Source: Pseudomonas farris (GTDB lineage Bacteria > Pseudomonadota > Gammaproteobacteria > Pseudomonadales > Pseudomonadaceae). Taken from it: a stretch of DNA of 64,000 nt. Position 1 is the stretch's first letter. Every line of letters starts with the position of its first letter. The stretch covers positions 248,001 through 312,000 of the forward strand of contig NZ_JAHSTV010000005.1 of the NCBI RefSeq assembly GCF_019145235.1. The letters are read 5' to 3'. A program made the position numbers and the translations under genes. A model generated the notes under the pieces. That model was not told the origin of the DNA and made no database searches. It saw only the letters and a list, made by a program, of their open reading frames with translations. Positions 18,194 through 27,256 of this stretch are shown one piece after another.

Positions 18194-19807
18194 ATGTTAC
18201 GAATCACCGAACTCAAGCTGCCGATCGACCATCCCGAAGAAGACCTGCGCCCTGCCATCGTGCAGCGTCTGGGCATCGCCAGTGATGACCTGCTCGACTT
18301 CACCTTGTTCAAGCGCAGCTACGATGCGCGCAAAAAGTCCTCCGAACTGTGCTTCATCTACACCATCGACCTCAACGTTCGCGATGAGGCGTCGGTGCTG
18401 CACACATTCGCCGATGACCGTAACGTCAACGTGGCGCCGGATGTCAGCTACAAAGTGGTCGGCCAGGCGCCAGCTGATCTTGAGCAACGTCCTGTCGTCG
18501 TGGGTTTCGGCCCGTGCGGGATCTTCGCCGGGCTGCTGCTGGCGCAAATGGGCTTCAAGCCGATCATCCTCGAACGTGGCACCGAAGTGCGTCAGCGCAC
18601 CAAGGACACTTGGGGGCTGTGGCGTAAAAGCGTGCTCAACCCCGAATCCAACGTACAGTTCGGTGAAGGCGGCGCGGGTACGTTCTCCGACGGCAAGCTC
18701 TACAGCCAGATCAAGGACCCGAAATTCATCGGTCGCAAAGTCTTGCACGAGTTCGTCAAGGCCGGTGCACCGGAAGAAATCCTCTACGTCAGCAAACCGC
18801 ACATCGGTACATTCCGTCTCACCGGTGTAGTGGAAAACATGCGTGAGCAGATTCGCGCCATGGGCGGCGAAGTGCGCTTCCAGCAGCGTGTCACCGATGT
18901 GTTGATCGAGGACGGCCAACTGGTCGGCGTCGAGCTCAATGGCGGCGAGCAGATCCATTCGAAACACGTGATTCTGGCCCTCGGCCACAGCGCCCGGGAC
19001 ACCTTCCGCATGCTCCACGGCCGTGGCGTGTACATGGAAGCCAAGCCTTTCTCGGTGGGCTTCCGCATCGAGCACCCGCAGTCGCTGATCGACCGCGCGC
19101 GCCTGGGCAAATACGCCGGGCACCCGAAACTCGGCGCTGCCGACTACAAGCTGGTGCACCACGCCAGCAACGGACGCTCGGTCTACAGCTTCTGCATGTG
19201 CCCGGGCGGCACCGTGGTGGCGGCGACCTCCGAGCCGAATCGCGTGGTCACCAACGGCATGAGCCAGTACTCGCGTAACGAGCGCAACGCCAACTCCGGG
19301 ATCGTCGTCGGGATCACCCCAGAAGTCGATTATCCAGGTGGTCCGCTGGCTGGCATCGAGTTGCAGGAACGCCTGGAATCCCACGCCTTTGTGCTGGGCG
19401 GCAGCAATTACGAAGCGCCGGCGCAACTGGTTGGCGACTTCATTGCCGGCAAACCGTCGACTGAGTTGGGCAGCGTCGAGCCGTCCTACAAGCCGGGTGT
19501 TGCCTTGGGCGATTTGGCCCTGGCTTTGCCGGCGTTCGCCATCGAAGCGATTCGCGAAGCTTTGCCGGCGTTCGAGAAGCAGATTCGTGGCTACTCGTTG
19601 CACGACGCCGTGTTGACCGGGATCGAGACGCGCACGTCATCGCCGCTGCGGATTACCCGTAACGAGTCGATGCAGAGCCTGAACGTGAAAGGCTTGTTCC
19701 CGGCCGGTGAAGGCGCGGGTTATGCGGGCGGGATTCTGTCGGCGGGCGTCGACGGTATTCGGATAGCCGAAGCGGTGGCCCGCGACATCCTTGGCCTCGA
19801 GGCCTGA
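18194..19807 (+). CDS. FAD/NAD(P)-dependent oxidoreductase (COG2509)
   Basis: 537 aa. After a ~95-residue N-terminal domain comes VVVGFGPCGIFAGLLLAQMG, the FAD-binding GxGxxG at residues 104-109. FGEGGAGTFSDGKLYSQ and FPAGEGAGYAGGI are family signatures of COG2509 dehydrogenases. The protein is soluble and cytoplasmic. The substrate is not known. It stands alone between a lipoprotein gene and a REPIN. Confidence 0.88.
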   Translation: MLRITELKLPIDHPEEDLRPAIVQRLGIASDDLLDFTLFKRSYDARKKSSELCFIYTIDLNVRDEASVLHTFADDRNVNVAPDVSYKVVGQAPADLEQRPVVVGFGPCGIFAGLLLAQMGFKPIILERGTEVRQRTKDTWGLWRKSVLNPESNVQFGEGGAGTFSDGKLYSQIKDPKFIGRKVLHEFVKAGAPEEILYVSKPHIGTFRLTGVVENMREQIRAMGGEVRFQQRVTDVLIEDGQLVGVELNGGEQIHSKHVILALGHSARDTFRMLHGRGVYMEAKPFSVGFRIEHPQSLIDRARLGKYAGHPKLGAADYKLVHHASNGRSVYSFCMCPGGTVVAATSEPNRVVTNGMSQYSRNERNANSGIVVGITPEVDYPGGPLAGIELQERLESHAFVLGGSNYEAPAQLVGDFIAGKPSTELGSVEPSYKPGVALGDLALALPAFAIEAIREALPAFEKQIRGYSLHDAVLTGIETRTSSPLRITRNESMQSLNVKGLFPAGEGAGYAGGILSAGVDGIRIAEAVARDILGLEA

Positions 19808-19818
19808 CCCAATTTAAA

Positions 19819-19909
19819 TGTGGGAGCGGGCTTGCTCGCGAAAGCGGTGGATCAGCCAACATCTCTGTTGAATGTGAAACCGTATTCGCGAGCAAGCCCG
19901 CTCCCACAT
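19819..19909. repeat. REPIN
   Basis: Inverted REP pair, arms 19819-19847 and 19881-19908, between convergent genes. Same subtype as the preceding copies. Confidence 0.9.
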
Positions 19910-19924
19910 TTGGTCTTCGGTGTG

Positions 19925-21019
19925 TCAGATGTTGGCGCGTAGTACCGTCGATGGCAGTGGTTCGCCGCGCTCGACACTCGCCGCCACGGCATCCATCAAA
20001 CCACTCAACTCATACCCCTGGGCCTTGAGCCAGGCCTGATCGTAATAGGTGGTGGCATAGCGCTCGCCGCCATCGCACAAAATCGCCACGATCGACCCCG
20101 ACTCCCCCGCCGCCACCATCTGCTGGGCTGCCATCAAGGCGCCGATCAGGTTGGTCCCGCTCGATCCGCCGACCCGTCGCCCCAAACGCTGCGCCAGGTA
20201 ATGCATGGCCGCCAGCGACAACGCGTCCGGTACTTTGACCATCGCATCGATCACCTTGGGCAGGAACGACGCTTCCACCCGCGGCCGACCAATGCCTTCA
20301 ATCCGTGACCCGCAATCCAGGCGCAGGCTGGCATCACCGGTCTGGTAATAATCGAAGAACACCGAACGCTCGGCATCGGCGCACAGCACGCGGGTGCAAT
20401 GCTGGCTATAGCGCACATAACGGCCGAGCGTCGCGGTGGTGCCGCCGGTGCCGGGGCTGGAAATCAGCCAGCTCGGTTCCGGGTGCTGCTCGAAACGCAT
20501 CTGCTGGAAGATCGATTCAGCGATGTTGTTGTTCGCCCGCCAGTCGGTGGCGCGCTCGGCGTAGGTGAACTGGTCGATGAAGTGCCCATCGTGTTCGCGA
20601 GCCAGGCGTTCGGACTCGGCGTAAATCTGCGTCGGATCGTCCACCAAATGGCTCTTGCCACCATAAAAAGCGATCTGCGCGATCTTCTCCTTGGACGTGG
20701 TCGCGGGCATCACCGCAATGAACGGCAACCCCAGCAACCGGGCGAAGTACGCCTCGGAAATCGCCGTCGAACCGCTGGAGGCTTCGATCACTGGCGCACC
20801 GGGTTTGAGCCAGCCGTTACACAGGGCGTAGAGGAACAACGAGCGCGCCAGCCGATGTTTCAGGCTGCCGGTGGGATGGCTCGACTCATCCTTGAAATAC
20901 AACTCGATGCCCGGCAACCCCGGCAGCGGCAAGGGGATCAGGTGGGTATCGGCGCTACGCTGGAAGTCGGCTTCGATGATCCGGATGGCTTCGCGGGCCC
21001 ACTGTCGATTGTCGCTCAT
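19925..21019 (-). CDS. PLP-dependent cysteine synthase-like enzyme
   Basis: 364 aa, fold type II PLP enzyme. GSLKHR gives the Schiff-base lysine K54, [11 protein letters not shown] the substrate loop and [11 protein letters not shown] the phosphate loop. Length and motifs fit the group annotated as 'PLP-dependent cysteine synthase family', which includes the L-cysteine desulfhydrase Cds1. It may therefore make or break down cysteine. AT-rich DNA at 21180-21208 upstream could carry a regulator site, but it is 160 bases away and closer to nhaA. Confidence 0.85.
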   Translation of the reverse strand: MSDNRQWAREAIRIIEADFQRSADTHLIPLPLPGLPGIELYFKDESSHPTGSLKHRLARSLFLYALCNGWLKPGAPVIEASSGSTAISEAYFARLLGLPFIAVMPATTSKEKIAQIAFYGGKSHLVDDPTQIYAESERLAREHDGHFIDQFTYAERATDWRANNNIAESIFQQMRFEQHPEPSWLISSPGTGGTTATLGRYVRYSQHCTRVLCADAERSVFFDYYQTGDASLRLDCGSRIEGIGRPRVEASFLPKVIDAMVKVPDALSLAAMHYLAQRLGRRVGGSSGTNLIGALMAAQQMVAAGESGSIVAILCDGGERYATTYYDQAWLKAQGYELSGLMDAVAASVERGEPLPSTVLRANI

Positions 21020-21183
21020 GATGGTTTTCTCGTTGAATCAGGCAAAGAATCGGCCTTGTCGCAAGCCTCAGCCCACAAGCTTAGGAAAGAACCTACATCA
21101 TGCACAGATACAGCTGAGGTCCAATACGTTCGGCAACTGCTAGGCTCTGGCCTTTCCTGACTGCCGACGTTGTAACGCTATAT

Positions 21184-21208
21184 AACAAAAAAGAATATAA
21201 CTTTTGTT
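21184..21208. promoter_or_regulatory. AT-rich inverted repeat between the PLP enzyme gene and nhaA
   Basis: AACAAAA at 21184-21190 and TTTTGTT at 21202-21208 are inverted arms within a run of A/T with two TATAAC-like words. This is the most AT-rich spot in the surrounding DNA and is likely a promoter or operator. CysB-type sites contain ATAAC words, but this is only suggestive. Confidence 0.35.
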
Positions 21209-21270
21209 TTAACAACTAACGGTACGGGTTAGGGTGTGCCACCTTTTGAATTCATCGATGGAGAGCGACC

Positions 21271-22458
21271 TTGCCTCTGCGTAGCACGTTCACGCGTTTC
21301 TTTCAGTTGGAAGCTGCCAGCGGTCTGTTATTGATCGCCGCGGCCGCTCTCGCCTTGATCATCAACAACTCATCGCTGTCGTGGCTCTATAGCGGCTTGC
21401 TGGACACCCCCGTGGTGGCTCAGATCGGCGCGCTGAAGATCGCCAAGCCGCTGCTGCTGTGGATCAACGATGGCCTGATGGCCCTGTTCTTCCTGCTGAT
21501 CGGCCTGGAAGTGAAACGTGAGGTTCTCGACGGCCAACTGTCGAAACCATCGCAAATCGTGTTGCCCGGCGCGGCGGCGATTGGCGGCATGGTCGTGCCG
21601 GCGCTGATCTACTGGTTCCTCAACCGTGACAATCCGTCCGCCTTGGGTGGCTGGGCCATTCCGACCGCCACCGACATTGCCTTCGCCCTCGGCGTACTGG
21701 CCCTGCTGGGTAAACGCGTGCCGGTGTCGCTGAAACTGTTCCTGATGACCTTGGCAATCATCGACGACCTGGGCGCGATCATCATCATCGCGATCTTCTA
21801 TTCCGGCACACTGTCGACCTTATCCCTGGCGTTGGCTGGGGCCTGCATCGCAACCTTGATCGGGATGAACCGACTCGGCGTGGTCAAGCTCGGGCCGTAC
21901 ATGATTATCGGGCTGATCCTCTGGGTCTGCGTGCTCAAGAGCGGCGTGCACGCCACGCTGGCCGGTGTGACCCTGGCCTTCTGCATTCCACTGCGCACAA
22001 AAAACGCCGAGCCTTCGCCGCTGCTGACCCTGGAACATGCCCTGCATCCGTGGGTGGCCTACGGCATTCTGCCGCTGTTTGCCTTCGCCAACGCCGGCCT
22101 GTCCCTGAGCGGCGTGACCGTCGAAAGCTTCACCCACGACGTGCCGATGGGCATCGCCGTCGGCCTGCTGCTGGGCAAGACCATCGGTGTCTACGGCCTG
22201 ACCTGGCTGGCGGTAAAAATCGGCATCGCCACCCTGCCCCAAGGCGCCAACTGGGGCCAGGTGCTGGGTGTGGCGATCCTCTGCGGCATCGGTTTCACCA
22301 TGAGCCTGTTCGTCGGCTCCCTGGCCTTCGTGCCCGGCAGCAGTGAATACGCCGGGATGGATCGAATGGGGATTCTGACCGGCTCGATACTGGCGGCATT
22401 GATCGGTTATGCGGTGACAGCGGCGGCGAGTCGCAAAAGCACTGCGCTGCAGTCCTGA
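21271..22458 (+). CDS. nhaA: Na+/H+ antiporter NhaA
   Basis: 395 aa with about twelve helices. The conserved DD pair is D165-D166 in [11 protein letters not shown]135 lies in [11 protein letters not shown], and the C-terminal [16 protein letters not shown] is typical. It expels Na+ in exchange for protons at the inner membrane. The start appears to be TTG at 21271, with GGAGAG seven bases upstream and no nearby ATG before the first helix. Confidence 0.95.
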   Translation: MPLRSTFTRFFQLEAASGLLLIAAAALALIINNSSLSWLYSGLLDTPVVAQIGALKIAKPLLLWINDGLMALFFLLIGLEVKREVLDGQLSKPSQIVLPGAAAIGGMVVPALIYWFLNRDNPSALGGWAIPTATDIAFALGVLALLGKRVPVSLKLFLMTLAIIDDLGAIIIIAIFYSGTLSTLSLALAGACIATLIGMNRLGVVKLGPYMIIGLILWVCVLKSGVHATLAGVTLAFCIPLRTKNAEPSPLLTLEHALHPWVAYGILPLFAFANAGLSLSGVTVESFTHDVPMGIAVGLLLGKTIGVYGLTWLAVKIGIATLPQGANWGQVLGVAILCGIGFTMSLFVGSLAFVPGSSEYAGMDRMGILTGSILAALIGYAVTAAASRKSTALQS

Positions 22459-22579
22459 ACGATAGAGAACACTCTTAGTGACATTCAGGATTCGTCCTAC
22501 AGCCACGATTAGCCACGTTCGTTAACGTCGTGCAGCCCCTCTTTCGGGGGTTGCCGATGGACGAGCGAAAGGACAATCA

Positions 22580-23808
22580 GTGGCTGGCAACAAGGACATT
22601 CCCCGGGTTCAAAACCCACCATCAGGCGACGGGCATCACGTCACCCACCGCTACATGACTGCCACTGAATTGGCCGAGCGGGACGCCAGGCAAAACGCCT
22701 ACGACGCCATGCTCGCCAGGCAGCAGATCTTCGAAGACAGCCTTCAAGTCACTGCGAAAAAGGACGACGTTGCCCGCGCGGGATGCGTATTCGCCAAGTC
22801 CTGCAAGCTGCCCGACGCAATCATCGACTACACGAACCCCTCCGGCGTTGTTCCGACTGACAGCCTGAAAGACTACGGCGAGCTGGTTCTGCTCGGTGCT
22901 CGCGAGGCCGATGAAAGCGGTGTCGTGCCGCTCAAGAAAATCAGTGGCACTGCGATTCCAGCCGGTTTCGGCAGCTTTGCTTTGGCCGGCTCGGCGTTTG
23001 CCGCACTGCCCGCTGTCGCCGCCAGCACCGCTGCGGCCACCTTGGCAGGCTTGGTGGCCCTGGTCATACCGTCGAGCCTTGGCGACAGCTCGCTCTACAC
23101 CGAAGACCAATTGCGCGCCCTTAATCAGGCCCGCACCCGCGTGCGCCTGCGGGTCGAGCAACAGGCTGACGGCAGTCTCAAGGGATACGGGTTCTACACC
23201 GGCAAAAACCGTGACTGGGAAATGGTCGATGTCGCGCAATTCACCTTGCGCGGCAGTCAGCAGGTGGCTGATCTTGGGGATGGCGTTGAGCTGATCTGAT
23301 CTGGACACCGGCCGAGGACGGTTCAAACATCCTCGGCATCCCCGCGCTGGAAGCCGCACCGCAAGCACCGCACATCTGGGTTTACCCGCCGACGAAGGCG
23401 GCTGACAGCATCATCGTGAACCCGGTGTACCCGCCTGAGTACAAGGATTTCATTCTGGTGTTTCCAGCGGATTCGGGGGTGGTGCCGGTTTATATTGTGG
23501 TGAGTGTTGCTGGAAGACGAATTCCTAACCCCGATCACGACTATCACTCTGCACCTGAAACAGAGGAAATCACTGGCTTCTCGGGTTTGAAAGTAGCAAA
23601 AAAGAAAACCCCACGACAAGGGGGTGGTGGACTTCGAGAGCGTTGGATTGATGCCAAAGGTCGAACAATTTATGAATGGGACTCTTTGCACGGGGAGCTG
23701 GAAGCTTATCGTGCAAGCGATGGAAGCCATCTAGGCTCGTTCGACCATACAACAGGCGAGCAAATAGATCCGCCCAAGAAAAACCGCAGCATTAAAAAGT
23801 ACTTGTGA
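22580..23808 (+). pseudogene. Colicin E3-type S-pyocin (16S rRNase), frameshifted by a 5-bp tandem duplication
   Basis: GTG start with GAAAGGA eight bases upstream. The first part (MAGNKDIPRVQNPPSGDGHH onward) ends at a premature stop at 23299 inside the pyocin S translocation domain. CTGAT occurs twice in tandem at 23291-23300. Removing one copy restores ELIWTP and the frame continues to 23808, giving 407 aa. The C-terminus is a complete E3 rRNase: YEWDSLHGELE holds the equivalents of colicin E3 D510, H513 and E517, DGSHLGSFD that of H526, and NRSIKKYL that of R545. It would cleave 16S rRNA at the A site. There is no receptor-binding domain before the translocation domain. The immunity gene follows by seven bases. 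Confidence 0.88.
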
Positions 23809-23815
23809 GGATGGC

Positions 23816-24070
23816 ATGGGACTGAAAGTCAGATTGGATTGGTATGACAAGGAAACGGAAATAGCGGAAGGAAAGGAGTACTCCGCAGACCTTGGCGACG
23901 ATGGTTCAATCATCGAAGCATTAGGCTTGATGGCGGAAAGCGAAATCTACGACGGTGGATTTGATGTTTTATCGGCGTGGGTGCCAGAGCTTCAGCCTCT
24001 GTTCAAGCATAAGATTAATACTGCCGCTTTTGATTACCAGGTTGCGTTCCGATATCGGCAAGTATGGTAA
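23816..24070 (+). CDS. Colicin E3-type immunity protein
   Basis: 84 aa, acidic, the normal length of E3/cloacin immunity proteins. It begins MGLKVRLDWYDKETE and ends YQVAFRYRQVW, close to colicin E3 immunity (MGLKLDLTWFDK, ending in an FDYR segment). It should bind the rRNase domain and block it. The GAGGA just before the ATG overlaps the toxin stop region, so both are in one transcript. The gene is intact although the toxin is broken. Confidence 0.92.
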   Translation: MGLKVRLDWYDKETEIAEGKEYSADLGDDGSIIEALGLMAESEIYDGGFDVLSAWVPELQPLFKHKINTAAFDYQVAFRYRQVW

Positions 24071-24169
24071 TTCCCCAACTTCCCCGAAGGCTTGGAATAT
24101 TTCATCGGTACCGGCGCGGCCCCTGAACAATCACTCAACGCCCCCAACCAAGCGACAGCACAAGAATGA
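24071..24169 (+). pseudogene. Orphan C-terminal coding remnant after the immunity gene
   Basis: The frame of the immunity gene stays open after its stop and encodes 32 residues (FPNFPEGLEYFIGTGAAPEQ, then SLNAPNQATAQE) to a TGA at 24167-24169. That TGA overlaps the ATG of the next gene as ATGA. The composition looks like a real protein tail, and the overlap looks like a translational coupling left by a gene whose front has been lost. I do not recognise the family. Confidence 0.5.
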
Positions 24170-24411
24170 TATTTATCGTAATCACCGGTTTCTTCGACGA
24201 ACCAAACCCGGACGATTCATTGCAGTACGAAAAAGATGTGCCGCGGGCCTTAGAGCGGGCGGTGCTTAACGTTATGGACCGGCCAACCTTGTGGGATGTC
24301 CCCATGGGCGAGCACAAATTATCCCCACCTCAAGTCAGCACGATTATGGAACTGGTTGGCGACTCTTTCAGAGACGACTTGGTGTACTACATGGGACTTT
24401 GCCAAAACTAA
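24166..24411 (+). CDS. Small protein of the bacteriocin island, candidate orphan immunity protein
   Basis: 81 aa, acidic, no signal peptide (MIFIVITGFFDEPNPDDSLQ at the start, ending YYMGLCQN). I do not recognise it. Base composition is lower in GC than the flanking core genes, like the immunity gene before it. Its ATG overlaps the stop of the coding remnant, as toxin-immunity pairs often do, so it may be the immunity protein of a replaced toxin module. A terminator follows. Confidence 0.6.
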   Translation: MIFIVITGFFDEPNPDDSLQYEKDVPRALERAVLNVMDRPTLWDVPMGEHKLSPPQVSTIMELVGDSFRDDLVYYMGLCQN

Positions 24412-24447
24412 CGATATTGAATCTGACGTCACTGAAAGCAGCAGACA

Positions 24448-24487
24448 CAAAAAACCCCGACCAGTCACCTGATCGGGGTTTTGTGTT
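24448..24487. terminator. Bidirectional terminator between the island and the SlyB-like gene
   Basis: Arms AAAAACCCCGA and TCGGGGTTTT with a 10-12 base loop, A-rich on one side and T-rich on the other. It serves both convergent transcripts. Confidence 0.85.
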
Positions 24488-24498
24488 ACCCGTTCCGC

Positions 24499-24963
24499 TT
24501 AGTGCGCAACGCGGCTCGTACCATCAACAGTGGCGATCCGCACCCGCTCACCCACACGGAACACTTCGTTTGGCTGAACTTCCTGCACGTAGGCGCGCAT
24601 GCTGCCATCGTCTTCGCGCACGGTGATTTCAACACCTTGCGTACGGGTCAGGCCTTCTTCGGCAGCCGAGCCCATCAGGCCGCCGGCGACAGCGCCGATG
24701 ACCGCTGCGACGATACTGCCGCGACCACCGCCGATGGCGCTACCGCCGACACCACCCACGACTGCACCAGCGGCGCTACCGATTGGGGTTTTGGTGCCTT
24801 CGATTTTCACCGGACGCAGAGCTTCGATGGTACCCATGCGAATCGTCTGCACACGACGCGCTTCGTCACGGGAGTAGGAGTCACCGGTCAAGCTCGATTG
24901 GCAGCCAGTGAGCAACATCGCCATCGTGGAAAAGGAAGCAACCAGCAGAACAGACTTACGCAT
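24499..24963 (-). CDS. SlyB-like glycine-zipper outer-membrane lipoprotein
   Basis: 154 aa. The lipobox LLTGC places the lipidated cysteine at residue 21. A glycine-zipper segment follows (GSAAGAVVGGVGGSAIGGG, then AVIGAVAGGLMGSAAEEGL), and a small C-terminal domain with VEITVREDDG. GGAG lies nine bases before ATG 24963, which decides this start over longer ones. SlyB proteins stabilise the outer membrane and are often induced by low Mg2+ or antimicrobial peptides. It is a single gene with a shared terminator. Confidence 0.88.
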   Translation of the reverse strand: MRKSVLLVASFSTMAMLLTGCQSSLTGDSYSRDEARRVQTIRMGTIEALRPVKIEGTKTPIGSAAGAVVGGVGGSAIGGGRGSIVAAVIGAVAGGLMGSAAEEGLTRTQGVEITVREDDGSMRAYVQEVQPNEVFRVGERVRIATVDGTSRVAH

Positions 24964-25132
24964 AGCATCAAACTCCATAGGACAGGTATCCATTAAACTC
25001 CGCAGCTTGACGCCTGTCACGACTTCACCCGGATAAAATTGGTTTCATTCAGGCCCGATACAGGCGCTTTTTCGAACTCACCACACAGTAGCGTCAAATT
25101 ACAAAATCTGCGCCGCTGACCCAAGGATTTTC

Positions 25133-25369
25133 ATGGATTACTTCATCATTGTCGTCACGACCGTCGCCGGCTTGTACTTCCATTGGTGGCTGTACGTGCG
25201 GATCAAACGCTGGATGGACCGCGATCTGGCGTTGTCACTGGCGGGTAAAGACCAACAGAAAAGAGCCTTTATGCTCCAGCAACTGGCGAACGCTCAAACG
25301 CAGAAGATCAAGCGGCGGGACCTGCCTCAGTGGCTGGAGGCCGCTGCGGCAGGGTATCCCGATCGGTAG
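25133..25369 (+). CDS. Small membrane-anchored hypothetical protein
   Basis: 78 aa: one N-terminal hydrophobic helix (FIIVVTTVAGLYFHWWLYV), then a basic, soluble tail rich in Lys, Arg and Gln. I do not recognise a family. Regular codon use and an unbroken frame between two known genes support it. It ends five bases before the convergent stop of pdxH. Confidence 0.65.
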   Translation: MDYFIIVVTTVAGLYFHWWLYVRIKRWMDRDLALSLAGKDQQKRAFMLQQLANAQTQKIKRRDLPQWLEAAAAGYPDR

Positions 25370-25374
25370 ACTAT

Positions 25375-26022
25375 TTACGGCGCCAGGCGTTCCCGAACCC
25401 AGTCGGCGCCTTGCAAGCGGTAGTTGAGGCGATCGTGCAGACGGCTCGGACGGCCCTGCCAGAATTCGATGCGCTCGGGTAGCAAGCGATAACCGCCCCA
25501 ATGCTCGGGGCAGTGAGGCTGAGTATCGCTGAAACGTTGCTCGGTGTTCTTGAGCAGCGCTTCCAGTTCGCCGCGATCGGCGATCACCCGGCTCTGGGGC
25601 GAGGCCCAGGCACCGAGACGACTGCCCAGAGGACGAACCTGATAATAAGCGTCGGACTCTTCAGGCGTGACCTTCACCACCCGCCCTTCGATGCGCACCT
25701 GGCGCTCCAGGGCCGGCCAGAAGAACGTCATGGCCGCAAATGGATTGGCTGCCAGTTGCTGACCCTTGTCGCTTTCGTAGTTGGTGAAGAAGGTGAAGCC
25801 CTGCTCGTCCAGGCCCTTGAGCAGCAGAATACGGCAATGCGGCCGACCGTCCTGATCGACGGTGGCCAGCGTCATGGCATTCGCCTCCACCGGCACCTGC
25901 TCGGTTTTCACCGCATCGGCAAACCACTGATGGAACAACGCGAACGGCTCGGCCGGGGCTTGCGCCTCGGTCAGGCCATCTCGGGTGTAGTCGCGACGCA
26001 TATCTGCCAAGGGCCGGGTCAT
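25375..26022 (-). CDS. pdxH: Pyridoxamine 5'-phosphate oxidase
   Basis: 215 aa, full length. It starts [17 protein letters not shown] and includes the FMN-binding segments [13 protein letters not shown] and [19 protein letters not shown], ending [17 protein letters not shown]. It oxidises pyridoxine or pyridoxamine 5'-phosphate to PLP in the cytosol. Transcribed in the same direction as the OmpA lipoprotein gene just upstream, with 24 bases between, so possibly cotranscribed. Confidence 0.96.
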   Translation of the reverse strand: MTRPLADMRRDYTRDGLTEAQAPAEPFALFHQWFADAVKTEQVPVEANAMTLATVDQDGRPHCRILLLKGLDEQGFTFFTNYESDKGQQLAANPFAAMTFFWPALERQVRIEGRVVKVTPEESDAYYQVRPLGSRLGAWASPQSRVIADRGELEALLKNTEQRFSDTQPHCPEHWGGYRLLPERIEFWQGRPSRLHDRLNYRLQGADWVRERLAP

Positions 26023-26046
26023 GGCGCATTCCTTTTGGTTAACGAA

Positions 26047-27144
26047 TCACTTCTTTGTGTCATCGGCGACAGCGACTTTCTTGGTATCGACAGCGGCTTT
26101 AGCGGGCGCAGTCTTTTTCACCACTGCTTTTTTGGCTGGAGCCTTGGCGGCTGCTTTCTTGGCCGGTGCCTTTTTCGTCGCCGGGACAGCCGCTTTCTTC
26201 GCAGCAGGCGCCGGGGTCACAGGCTTGGCCACTGGCTTGATGTCTTGCGCAGCGATCATGGTTTTCACCGGTGCAGGAGCCGGCATGTTGTACTTGCTCA
26301 GCAACGCGACCATGGTATTTGCCGGGGTCACCAACAGCTCGACGCGACGGTTCAAGGCACGACCTTCAGAACTGTCGTTGGCGGCACGCGGAGCCTCACC
26401 ACCCATGCCGCGCAGCATCAGGCGATCACGCTGCAGACCGCTGAGACGGAAGATCGCCGCTACTGACTGGGCGCGCTCCTGGCTGAGCTTCACGTTAGCC
26501 GGTGCGGCGCCCGACGTATCACTGTGACCGAGTACCAGCACAGCAGTCTTTGGATCGACTTCGAGGATTTTCGCGACACGGGTGAACGGGCCGAGGGTCA
26601 CCGGCAGCAGCATGGACGGACGGTCAGGGTTGAACGAGCCTTCTACCGGTGCCGTGACGACCAGCACGTTCTCGCGGCGCTCAAGTTTCAGGTTGCTGTC
26701 CTTGATCGCTTCGCGCAGGCGCGGTTCGTAGTCGTCGAGCCAGGCCTGGGTGACTTTCGGGTCGGGCATCGGCACGGCCTTAGCGGTGCTCTGCTCCTTG
26801 CCGCCGAACGGCCACCACCAATTGCCACCGGCATCAGCTTCAGCCTTGGCTGCAACGGCCGGCTTGGCTTCAGGTTTAATTTCCGGTTTCACGTCCAGTT
26901 TGGCCACTTTGTCGGCAGCGTCATCGGAACCGAACGGCCAGTACCAAGGGGATGCGCTGTCAGCCTTGGCGACGGGTGCTGTTGCAGCAGGTTTCAGCGG
27001 GGCTGGGGCTGGGTCTTTGGTCGCAACCTTGTCGGAAGAGCCGAACGGCCACCAGCTGCCGCCGTCTGCGTCATTTTGTGGGGTTTGTGCGCAACCGGTG
27101 ATAGCGAAGCACAGGGCCAGGGCGAGAGTTTTATTGAATGACAT
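26047..27144 (-). CDS. OmpA-family lipoprotein with WPFG repeats and a histone-like Lys/Ala tail
   Basis: 365 aa. The lipobox AITGC gives C18. Residues ~30-120 hold three copies of an aromatic motif (WWPFG, WYWPFG, WWWPFG), two followed by a DKVAK-like element, in a Pro/Ala/Lys linker. An OmpA-type peptidoglycan-binding domain follows (VLVLGHSDTSGAA, LSQERAQSVAAIF, EGRALNRRVELL). The last ~70 residues are Lys/Ala/Pro repeats of the KKAPAKKA type, similar in composition to histone H1-like tails. It should tether the outer membrane to peptidoglycan; the role of the cationic tail is unknown. Confidence 0.88.
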   Translation of the reverse strand: MSFNKTLALALCFAITGCAQTPQNDADGGSWWPFGSSDKVATKDPAPAPLKPAATAPVAKADSASPWYWPFGSDDAADKVAKLDVKPEIKPEAKPAVAAKAEADAGGNWWWPFGGKEQSTAKAVPMPDPKVTQAWLDDYEPRLREAIKDSNLKLERRENVLVVTAPVEGSFNPDRPSMLLPVTLGPFTRVAKILEVDPKTAVLVLGHSDTSGAAPANVKLSQERAQSVAAIFRLSGLQRDRLMLRGMGGEAPRAANDSSEGRALNRRVELLVTPANTMVALLSKYNMPAPAPVKTMIAAQDIKPVAKPVTPAPAAKKAAVPATKKAPAKKAAAKAPAKKAVVKKTAPAKAAVDTKKVAVADDTKK

Positions 27145-27256
27145 TGGATATCCACAAAATGAAGTAATGAAGAATCAGACCGGGTTAGCCCGGATAAACA
27201 GCGCTTTGAAACCACAAAGGCTTTCGGGTTCCGGCCCTGGCCCCCTTAAGCGTGAC

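Noticed and set aside
22537..22552. CCCC-TCTTTC-GGGG hairpin before the bacteriocin as a terminator
   Set aside because: No T-tract follows and the stem is only four or five base pairs. It may be part of the leader.
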